Part shown: positions 23,654 through 30,686 of the stretch, one piece after another
How the letters are laid out: every line of letters begins with the position of its first letter
How positions within the stretch are numbered: position 1 is the first letter of the stretch
Assembly: GCA_026874595.1 (NCBI GenBank)
Contig: CM049310.1
Coordinates: 80,099,056 to 80,163,055, forward strand
DNA length: 64,000 nucleotides
Reading direction: 5' to 3'
DNA from: Sipunculus nudus
Taxonomy: Eukaryota > Annelida > Sipuncula > Golfingiida > Sipunculidae
Translations under genes and position numbers: made by a program
Notes under the pieces: model-generated
Told to the model about the DNA's origin: nothing
Seen by the model: only the letters and a program-made list of their open reading frames with translations
The model's database searches: none

Positions 23654-24250
23654 TCACTGCATCCCCGCTCTCCCCACCATCGGCCCCATCACAGTAAAAT
23701 ACCATCTCCGAATCAATTTAAAGCAAAACTTAGAGGAAAAATGCACACCATCCCTATGTAGATCACCTTCGCTGTTGTAAAAGCAGTGCTTAGGAAAAAA
23801 CATCCCCATCCCCCTTAACATCTCTCTCAACTTCTTATTAACTCGGACCACCATAACCCTATCATTGGCCGGAGCAGTCCGACCACAATAAGGTGGATAC
23901 CTGTTAAACAACTGCTCCACTGCCACCTCGACGCCACATCCCTGAAACAGCTTAGCAACCTCAATAACGGCACGCACGGTCCGATCAACACCACTTGAAA
24001 ACAAGTCATTCCCTCCAACCAAAATAATTACTCCAGTCACCTCTCCATATCTTTCTCTAGCCTCACGAAGTGAATCCCTAACCATCGAAATCGAAACCTG
24101 AGAAGCTCGGAGTCCAGACACTGCCTTCCAAGACATATTGATAATATGTCGACCTGATTTCCCTTGTGGATTTTCAGCCCAGGAATCACGCAGACGTTTC
24201 ACATGGGACGACCCAAAAACCAAAAAGTGACTTGCCATTTTGAATGCCAA
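23654..24250 (-). CDS. SGNH/GDSL-type hydrolase, small, intronless
   Basis: 198 residues. Catalytic blocks in order: FGSSH (G13-S14-S15-H16, nucleophile probably S15), a Gly near G46, GGND (G79-N81-D82) and DGVH (D167-H170). All four SGNH positions are present, so it should be an active esterase-like hydrolase; the substrate is unknown. The size is normal for the short SGNH proteins found as domains or neighbours in some animal transposons. There is no signal peptide or membrane segment. ATG at 24250 gives MAFKMAS; M5 (24238) is an alternative, since the TATA box at about 24284-24291 predicts a start near 24258 and a very short leader. It is divergent from the NADAR gene and sits inside the 3' UTR of unit A; units 1 and 3 lack it. 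A histone-type stem-loop follows the stop. Confidence 0.85.
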   Translation of the reverse strand: MAFKMASHFLVFGSSHVKRLRDSWAENPQGKSGRHIINMSWKAVSGLRASQVSISMVRDSLREARERYGEVTGVIILVGGNDLFSSGVDRTVRAVIEVAKLFQGCGVEVAVEQLFNRYPPYCGRTAPANDRVMVVRVNKKLREMLRGMGMFFPKHCFYNSEGDLHRDGVHFSSKFCFKLIRRWYFTVMGPMVGRAGMQ

Positions 24251-24736
24251 ATTCAGACAGATACCACTAAAAATCCACCCCGGTATTTATGCACAACATA
24301 ACCAATCAAGGATAAACTAATTAAAAGATCCATCACAAAGGGCCAAATCACAAACAAAACTAAATTAACAAAGCTCCCTCAAAAACCAAAAACAAATTCA
24401 AACATAAAACCACGGAGCGTAAATAAATTAACTCCAGATCCTGACACCAAGACCAAACAAATAAAGAACTAACAAACAAACAAAAGTTCAAAGCCCCCAT
24501 CCTAAGACAATTACGCAAACAACAAACTACTAGCAACACTACCCTGACACCACAAATCACACACTTAGCTAATTAACCACAACAAACAGGGCATGCACAA
24601 ACAACCTGTCACGACAAAGCAGATTATTAATTAACGGCCCAGCTCAGTTAAATAAACACGCAAACCCCGAAAAGTATAAAAGCAGATAAAGACCACAACA
24701 AAATCACATTACTCCGAAACAACTGATCACAGCAAG
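24251..24736. promoter_or_regulatory. Divergent promoter region of SGNH and NADAR genes
   Basis: Minus side: CATAAATACC (24283-24292) with a CCAAT box 10 bp further upstream (24302-24306 on the plus strand as CCAAT). Plus side: TATAAAAG at 24675-24682, predicting a start near 24705 (TCACATT) and a leader of about 30 nt before ATG 24737. Short leaders, TATA boxes and divergent arrangement resemble replication-dependent histone gene pairs (comparison, not proof). Confidence 0.6.
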
Positions 24737-25276
24737 ATGCCCAAGACCAGGCTCAGGAGAAAACTTCAACTCCCAAGGCGACATCCCGAAGAAACCAGGG
24801 TGTATGAGTTTTTCTATAAAACAAGTCACCCATTTAGTAATTTCTACTACTGCCCATTCAAGGACCGCGGAAACCATTACCAAACTAGCGAGCACCTATA
24901 CATGCACCTTAAAGCTAAATATTTTGGAGACTTGAAGACAGCAGAAAAGATTCTTAAAGCCCCCACCCCAGCCAAAGCCCGCTTACTCGGACGACAAGTC
25001 ACAGGTTTCTCCGAAACACGATGGAAGAAAAAAAGGTGCACGTACATGAGATGGGCACTTCTGGCCAAATTCAATGCTCATCCACACCTCAAAGAAAAAC
25101 TCCTAGCTACAGGGAACAAACACTTAGCAGAGGCCTCGCCATGGGACTGCATCTGGGGAATCGGCCTCGCTGAAGATGACCCAGACTGCCAAGATCGTAA
25201 GAAATGGAGAGGGCTGAACCTCCTGGGAGACGCTCTGATGAATATCAGAGCTGAACTCAGGAGGAATGATGCCTAA
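24737..25276 (+). CDS. NADAR-domain (YbiA-like) protein, intronless
   Basis: 179 residues, nearly all one NADAR domain (the E. coli YbiA family). Visible motifs: HPFSNFYYCPF (31-41), YQTSEHLYMHLKAKYFG (48-64), GRQVTGF and the following RW (85-106), LAEASPWDCIWGIG (130-143) and WRGLNLLGDALMNIR (157-171). Length is typical. Members of this family are N-glycosidases acting on ADP-ribose-related molecules; some remove ADP-ribose from guanine bases in DNA (established for bacterial NADARs paired with DarT). The role here is inferred. The first 20 residues are basic (RLRRKLQLPRR), possibly nucleus-directing. The start is supported by the TATA box 62 bp upstream. A histone-like stem-loop follows the stop. 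Present only in unit A. Confidence 0.9.
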   Translation: MPKTRLRRKLQLPRRHPEETRVYEFFYKTSHPFSNFYYCPFKDRGNHYQTSEHLYMHLKAKYFGDLKTAEKILKAPTPAKARLLGRQVTGFSETRWKKKRCTYMRWALLAKFNAHPHLKEKLLATGNKHLAEASPWDCIWGIGLAEDDPDCQDRKKWRGLNLLGDALMNIRAELRRNDA

Positions 25277-25303
25277 CCCCCCCCCCCCCACATATAAACA
25301 AAC

Positions 25304-25319
25304 AGCCCTTCTAAGGGCT
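25304..25319 (+). terminator. Histone-type 3' stem-loop of the NADAR gene
   Basis: AGCCCT-TCTA-AGGGCT, 28 nt after the TAA stop, with 5' flank AAAC and an A-rich 3' flank (AAAACAAAATCC). The stem is identical to that of the SGNH gene on the other strand; the loops differ (TCTA against TTTC). Confidence 0.6.
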
Positions 25320-26404
25320 AAAACAAAATCCAGATCAAAAACTAAGGCATACACTATACAAACAAACAAAATCATCCCCCAAATTGAAAAACGGCACCCA
25401 AAACAAATAAGCAAAACTTGCCCCGTACTGACTTTAAAAACCAAATTAACGCACTTAGAGCAAAAATAGAAGCCCAATAACAACAGAACTCACAAAACTG
25501 CACCCAAATTTTAGCTTCAGAAAATTGCACCGAAAAATAATAAAAAACATACGAAATATCAGGCCCAGAAAATTAGAAAAAACTCCCCGACCTTCAATTA
25601 AAACATCGGATCCCAGCTGCGGCGGGAACACAACTTACCCCAATGCAGCTGGTATCCCCTGTTTTACATACTACAAAATACAATAATCAACCAACAGGTC
25701 AAGCCATGGCACTAGGCCGGGGCCGCGACCTACATTAATCGACCCACGACCTCCAAATACGCCCCGTCCTTCCATACAAACTTTTCATCAAGTTACGGCC
25801 CGTACAAAATTTAGGGACGAAATAAACATACTTGAAATAATAATAGAAACTCGAAATTTACGGAACCCAAAAAACTCTTTCCATACTAAAACCCTACGAA
25901 ATTCTGACGAAAATAAATAAATATCTCTAGAAATATTAGGCCTAGAAAAATAGAAAAAACACCCCGACCATCAATTAATCATCGGATCCTAGCTGCAGAG
26001 GAACGCAGTACCTGTACTCCCCTGCAGCTGGCATCCCCTAATTAACATATCAGCCCCGCCCCCCGACCAAAACGACTCCCAAACAACAAAACAATAAAAA
26101 TAAACCACGAAAACCACCCATTTCCTAACAAAACGATAATAAAACGCACACTCAAAAATAAAATAAAACACTCGCCCCGACATGACAACAAAGATAAACC
26201 ACACGAACAAAAAACACAATAAAGGAACTCTCACAGTAAACAAACCTCACTACACTCGTCCCCCCCCCCTCCCAGTACAAACACAAAAATTAGAGAGCAC
26301 ATAAAAGAGCGCAAACCGCCCCCGCCCAAAAACAATCACTTACCAATCTAGTAAAATACAACCTCTCAAACACCTTAAAAACAACAAAACAACATCCTTA
26401 TACC

Positions 26405-27111
26405 AAGCTAAAACTTTATTAAAACCCACAACAACATAAATCAAAGACAAAGTGCCCAAACCGGGTCACTACTATTGTCGGAGATTTATTCATCACATCT
26501 TCAATTAAACAACACACCAAACGTCACCAGATATGGGATGAGTAATTCGCAGGCTCGGTCGAGACGCGTTTTACCTTTCCACAAAATAAAAACCAAACAA
26601 AATAAAAAGCAGAAACTACAAGGAACACAGAACAACTAATACTCAGTAATACACAATATTTTAATAAAGAACAATAATAACATAAATCAAAGACAAAGTG
26701 CCCAAACCGGGTCACTACTATTGTCTGAGATTTATTCAAAACACATTCAATTAAACAACACACCTAACGTCAACAGATATGGGATGAGTAATTCGCAGGC
26801 TCGGTCGAGACGCGTCTTACCTTTCCACAAAATAAAAACAAAAACTACAAGGAACACAGAACAATAAACACTCAGCAATACACAATATTTTATTAAAAGA
26901 ACAATAATAACATAAATCGAAGGCAAAGTGCCCAAACCGGAACACTATTATTGCCGGAGATTAAAACAAGACACAACTCTGGAAAATACATATTCACCGA
27001 CACAACACCAATCCACTAACCAATACTAATACACCCCAAATTAGAATAGAGCCATACTAAACCCATGTACAAAAAATGCACCATGCTGTTTTATACACCA
27101 GTAACTTTTAA

Positions 27112-27112
<1 letters not shown>
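26405..27112 (+). repeat. Unit A 240-bp tandem repeats and 3' UTR end
   Basis: Three copies begin near 26438, 26683 and 26914 with AAATCRAAGRCAAAGTGCCC and contain GGGATGAGTAATTCGCAGGC and GAGACGCGT (third copy partial). Spacing is about 245 and 231 bp. A conserved stretch of about 150 bp (from the CACCGACACAACACC phrase) leads to the A-run. Confidence 0.75.

Positions 27113-27147
<35 letters not shown>
27113..27147 (+). repeat. Internal A-run of unit A (35 A)
   Basis: Found at the same place in all units that keep this region (preceded by ACTTTTAAC, followed by GAGCACAATTC). It lies about 1.47 kb before the unit's end, so it is not the terminal tail. Confidence 0.8.
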
Positions 27148-27151
<4 letters not shown>

Positions 27152-27921
27152 ACAATTCATGTAAATACACCACCTCACTCATCAACTTTTTCATGCACAC
27201 TAACCCACGTTTTTTATGATTTTTACCGGTTTTTCACCCTTTTGTTTTTGTATTTTTCACAGTATCGACGCAATATCTGGTTATCCGACGCTCATATATA
27301 AGATATAATTATAGATTTTATTAGTAATTTACAGCATCTCCGGCAGACCAGTGGCATGGAAACCGAAGCCGGCCACTAGCAAGTGGATGGAAACTGATGC
27401 CGCCACTAGCCACAACTACCCCCGCCCCCTTTTCTCTCAGTCTGCACTTACATAAAAATACTTCTTATAAGTATTTCCTATAAAAGTACATGATCATAAA
27501 TATCTCTTAAAGATATTTATGTAATACTTAATATAAAAGTACAAACTGAGAGTCCCGTCGGCCGCCCAGATTTCTAACTATAAAGATATCTCTTATAGAT
27601 ATCTCCTTTAGGCCAATATAAGGGTAAATGATCATGAGGTATTTTCTTAAAAAATCCCATGTGATACTTATAAAATTATAAAGAAATCTACGGCCCCCCC
27701 CCCCCACCCCCACCACGGACAACTACTACCCCTGACAACCACCAACAGCAGCATCCGACACCGACGCGCAAGACCAGCGGCAGCCCCCCTACACCACCAG
27801 CGGAAGATTAGAGGGCACCCAGACGAGCGCATACCCCACCCGCCCACTGACAGCAACTTCCAAGACGACTACCCAGACCTACACCGGGACAGCTCCAGAC
27901 AGACCAGACAAGACCCCCAAC

Positions 27922-27964
27922 AGTCCTTTTTAGGACTACCCCCCCAACAGTCCTATTTAGGACT
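27922..27964 (+). promoter_or_regulatory. Tandem pair of histone-like stem-loops
   Basis: AGTCCT-TTTT-AGGACT (27922-27937) and AGTCCT-ATTT-AGGACT (27949-27964), each preceded by CCAACA and separated by a short C-tract. Both stems are perfect. Confidence 0.65.
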
Positions 27965-27984
27965 AATCAATCACTGATCGACCT

Positions 27985-28190
27985 GGCAGCGGACAGACAG
28001 ACAACTTTAGGTCCGCTGCCTGCCACAAGACCAAGACCCAAGACCAAGCCTCAAGACAAGTCAAGACTGGTAGCCCTAGAACAAGCCAAGAGAAGACAAG
28101 ACCACCCCGACAGCCGGAACCCAAGTCAAGACTAGCAAGACAAGCCAAGAATCCCGGACAGTGGGCAGACAGACAACTTTAGGCCCACTG
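27985..28190 (+). promoter_or_regulatory. Two hairpins with an identical 16-nt loop
   Basis: Hairpin 1: stem GGCAGCGGAC/GTCCGCTGCC, 27985-28020, 10 perfect pairs. Hairpin 2: stem CAGTGGGC/GCCCACTG, 28159-28190, 8 perfect pairs. Both loops are AGACAGACAACTTTAG. Different stems with one loop point to selection on an RNA structure, possibly a protein-binding site such as one recognised by the element's own proteins. Confidence 0.75.
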
Positions 28191-28538
28191 CTCGGGGACC
28201 AGCCAAAGACCAAGCCAAGACAGCCTGCCCGATCCAAGCTACAGGAAGTCCGGCTCTTCGCGGTAGGAGTTGTTCTGGCGGCGGTCTGGGTTTCCCTGCT
28301 CGTGTCGGGGTCTCTCTGTTGTGGTGCGCATTCTGCTCGGGGATGTCGCTCGCGACCGGGTTCGTGGGGGCTGCGGCTTTTCTGCTGGTATCCGTGCGGT
28401 GAGTGGCCCGCTCGGGGCTTTGTGGGTGTGGATGATGTAGCTTTCTCGGTCACCGGTGCGGGTGCCTGCTGGTGGCTCTTCCCGGCTCCTTGGCTTGGCT
28501 TGTGTGGCAATTTTCGGCATCAAAATTATAGTCTAAAG

Positions 28539-28618
28539 AGACAGGCCGGGGCGGTGGTCCCAGACCACCTCAACCGTGTCTGTCTAGTGACTCAAAATAC
28601 TAGTTCTATCTATCATAT
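28539..28618 (+). promoter_or_regulatory. Terminal hairpin and tail of unit A
   Basis: GGTGGTC-CCA-GACCACC (28553-28569) inside an outer AGACA/TGTCT pairing, then GTGACTCAAAATACTAG and a degenerate TCTA-type tail. The next unit starts at about 28619 with CCCAGTCGTCAC. Confidence 0.7.
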
Positions 28619-28809
28619 CCCAGTCGTCACTTGCTCCCTGATTGCCGTAGTGTACGGACGTCAGCGAGCCTCCCCAGCGTCTACTCATCAGCCAGACCAG
28701 CCAGCCAGATAAGATCGACCGACTCAACACTCTAATTAGCACCGTGTTCGTTCAGGCATACTATTCACTTAGTGTTTAGTCTGTCTGGGCCGGCCGGTGC
28801 CACCCAAAC

Positions 28810-28825
28810 AGTCCTTTTTAGGACT
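28810..28825 (+). promoter_or_regulatory. Histone-like stem-loop in the 5' UTR of unit 1
   Basis: AGTCCT-TTTT-AGGACT after GGCCGGCCGGTGCCACCC and AAAC, the same position as in unit A although the surrounding leader has diverged. Confidence 0.65.
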
Positions 28826-29062
28826 CGCTAAAACTACAACAGAAATATACAAGATAATACAAGCTACAACAAGACACAGGATACAGAACAAGACACAATC
28901 ACAAGTCAGATACACGCAAAACACAGTAAAGTAAGTAACATTTACATAAGCGCATGCACTTTGTATCCAGAAACAAGTAAGTATTACTAGCACTACTAAA
29001 ACAAACTAAACAACACACAAACAAACACTCACACCAGCGGGGGGCCAACCTGCAATAGCAAT

Positions 29063-30685
29063 ATGGCCGCCCGTACTGAAAACAAACTCATCCCCACAGT
29101 GGATTTTATGGACTCCTGTAGGGATAAAGCAAACAAAACCAAAACCAAACAAACAGCAGCAAAATCAAAATTGAACAAGGAACTAAAGAAAAAACAAACT
29201 GCAAACCAAAAACAAAATGGAGATGAAACGCAAGATTTCATAGCGTTTCTACAAGAAACAATAGCAAAACAAAACAAAGAACTTTCGGAACAAAAAGACC
29301 AAATCAGACTATTAACAAACGAAATCAAAGAAATGCGGCTAATCATAACAGGAAAAAATAACCAGAACACAATCAAACCAGAACAAACAACTGATTCACA
29401 TGCAACAAACACAACAAACCAAGACAAAACCACGACACCACAACAACCAAAAAACGCACCAGAAACCAGCAAAACAACACCCAAACTTCAGTGCTGTGAA
29501 TCAGCACTAGAAAAACTCAAAACGGAAAACAACACAAACATAACACACAAACCCAACCAACCACAAGCTAAAAGAAAACTGAAACTAGCGGGCGTGACTC
29601 CAGCCCCCATACAGGTACAAATGGTTACAAGAACGTCAAAACCCACAGCCTCCCCGAAACGCAAAGAAATATCACCATCCGCAGAACACAAAACAAAAGC
29701 AGAAACACCAAAATCAGCTAAAAAACAAAAAATATCAACCACCCCACAACAAAACACATCACCACCTACAAACCAACAAACAAACAACGAAAACTGCACC
29801 AAAAACACCACTAATGAAACAGAAATGGACACACAACCCGCCCCGCAAAATACTACAACTGAAACAAACAAACAACCAAACAAACAAACCACCAAAAAAC
29901 CTACAAAGGGAGTCATCCAGGGCGTCCCTGAAGAAACCAACACACAAACTATAAAAGAAAGCCTGAAAAACATTGGGGTCACAGAGGCCCACAGACTCGG
30001 CAAAAGCAGAGTCATAAAACTCACTTTTGCCACCCCAGAAAAATACATTAAAGCACAACAAACAAACATCAAAATTAACAACACAACCTACAAAATGACA
30101 AAATACGAGGAGCTGAGTGAAGTAGCGCAATGCTACAACTGCCAAAGATTTGGCCACTCAGCCAAAACATGTAAACAACCCCCCAGATGCCTCCGTTGCG
30201 GTACTCAGGGCCACACCCTGAAAGACTGCAACGCACCCAAAACTGAAGCGCAATGCGCAAACTGTAAAGGGCAGCACATCGCCAGCTTTAAATCCTGCCC
30301 AACATACAAAAAAGCCAACTCGGATCATAGAAAAAATGAAAAAATAAATAAAGAAAAAACAAATAAAACTCCGCTACTCCCCACCCCCGCACCCGCACCC
30401 GCCCGACCAGCATGGGGCAAAAATCCCATCCCCACACCACCCCCCCAAATCATAAACAACACAAGAAATGAAGCTCAAGCAACCAAAAACATGACATACC
30501 TGGCCATGACCATAAAGGAACTACTCCCAGATAAAACCATGACTGAAATCTGCAACATACTGGCAGTAGGGCATAAACAAGCCTACCAATTCACAGTGCA
30601 TCCACGCACTGTTGAAGAAAACATCAGGAAAATTAAACAAATAAACAACAAATACATGCAGGAATTCCCTGCATTATCCCGATAA
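29063..30685 (+). CDS. Unit 1 ORF1: intact Gag-like protein, 540 aa
   Basis: MAARTENKL start, the same as the internal start in unit A. A charged N-terminal half with a coiled-coil-like segment (about residues 70-95, LQETIAKQNKELSEQKDQI) precedes a low-complexity Thr/Gln/Lys region. Residues about 278-350 are the conserved pre-knuckle domain. Three knuckles begin at C357 (CYNCQRFGHSAKTC, CLRCGTQGHTLKDC, CANCKGQHIASFKSC). The conserved C-terminal segment ELLPDKTM...FTVHPRTVEENIRKIKQ...EFPALSR is complete, unlike unit A. Expected role: RNA binding and particle formation for retrotransposition. Adenine-rich codon use throughout. ORF2 follows in the -1 frame with overlap. Confidence 0.88.
   Translation: MAARTENKLIPTVDFMDSCRDKANKTKTKQTAAKSKLNKELKKKQTANQKQNGDETQDFIAFLQETIAKQNKELSEQKDQIRLLTNEIKEMRLIITGKNNQNTIKPEQTTDSHATNTTNQDKTTTPQQPKNAPETSKTTPKLQCCESALEKLKTENNTNITHKPNQPQAKRKLKLAGVTPAPIQVQMVTRTSKPTASPKRKEISPSAEHKTKAETPKSAKKQKISTTPQQNTSPPTNQQTNNENCTKNTTNETEMDTQPAPQNTTTETNKQPNKQTTKKPTKGVIQGVPEETNTQTIKESLKNIGVTEAHRLGKSRVIKLTFATPEKYIKAQQTNIKINNTTYKMTKYEELSEVAQCYNCQRFGHSAKTCKQPPRCLRCGTQGHTLKDCNAPKTEAQCANCKGQHIASFKSCPTYKKANSDHRKNEKINKEKTNKTPLLPTPAPAPARPAWGKNPIPTPPPQIINNTRNEAQATKNMTYLAMTIKELLPDKTMTEICNILAVGHKQAYQFTVHPRTVEENIRKIKQINNKYMQEFPALSR
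30594..30673 (+). promoter_or_regulatory. Two hairpins at the ORF1/ORF2 junction of unit 1
   Basis: CAGTGC-ATCCAC-GCACTG (30594-30611) and TGCAGG-AATTC-CCTGCA (30657-30673). In the second, the closing pair is T-A here and G-C in units A and 3, a compensatory change. The ORF1 stop is 10 nt further on. Confidence 0.55.
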
Positions 30686-30686
30686 A

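Larger units (their letters stand above)
22619..26404 (+). repeat. Unit A 3' UTR hairpin modules
   Basis: Five copies of a GGATCC-hairpin module, at 22819-22873, 23294-23349, 23377-23445, 25604-25671 and 25981-26050. Each has AGCTGC...GCAGCT arms of up to 13 bp, then GGCATCCCC and an AT-rich end (TAATTTGCATA in the first). The spacer between modules carries GCCCGTAC and ends CCCCGACCATCAA, giving a period near 370 bp in the counterpart units. The SGNH/NADAR cargo lies between modules 3 and 4. The first module has a perfect octamer (22866-22873) overlapping TATAAGG. Confidence 0.75.
17601..28618 (+). mobile_element. Unit A: Jockey-like non-LTR retrotransposon with SGNH/NADAR cargo
   Basis: First unit of the array. 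The 5' end is set by comparison: CTCCCAGTCGTCAC here follows unique sequence, but in units 1 and 2 the same start follows the (TCTAG)n-like tail of the previous unit. Order: 5' UTR (about 500 nt), ORF1 with a frameshifted C-terminus, ORF2 with one premature stop, a 3' UTR of about 6 kb with hairpin modules and two extra genes, 240-bp repeats, A-run and terminal domain. No target duplication is evident. Domain order and the reverse transcriptase motifs fit the Jockey clade. Confidence 0.8.
27148..28618 (+). mobile_element. Unit A terminal domain
   Basis: This GC-richer block is shared, at high identity, by units 0, A, 1, 2, 3 and 4 although their ORF1s differ. Contents in order: a T-rich segment; inverted repeats around CTCAGTCTGCACTT / AAGTACAAACTGAGAG (about 27435-27550); a poly-C tract (27692-27711); a twin stem-loop; paired-loop hairpins; a GT-rich tract; a terminal hairpin; and the (TCTAG)n-like tail. 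Long open frames on both strands drift by non-silent changes between copies and are not considered coding. Confidence 0.75.

Noticed and set aside
23583-23780. 65-codon plus-strand frame over the SGNH stem-loop
   Set aside because: Antisense to the SGNH 3' end and stem-loop; no domain.
28161-28712. Long open frame (183 codons) on the plus strand of the terminal domain, with a counterpart at 37156-37614 and overlapping open frames on the minus strand (28076-28510, 37071-37505)
   Set aside because: Copies differ by many non-silent changes and different ends, several frames are open at once as expected of GC-rich sequence, and RNA hairpins occupy the same bases. Treated as non-coding.
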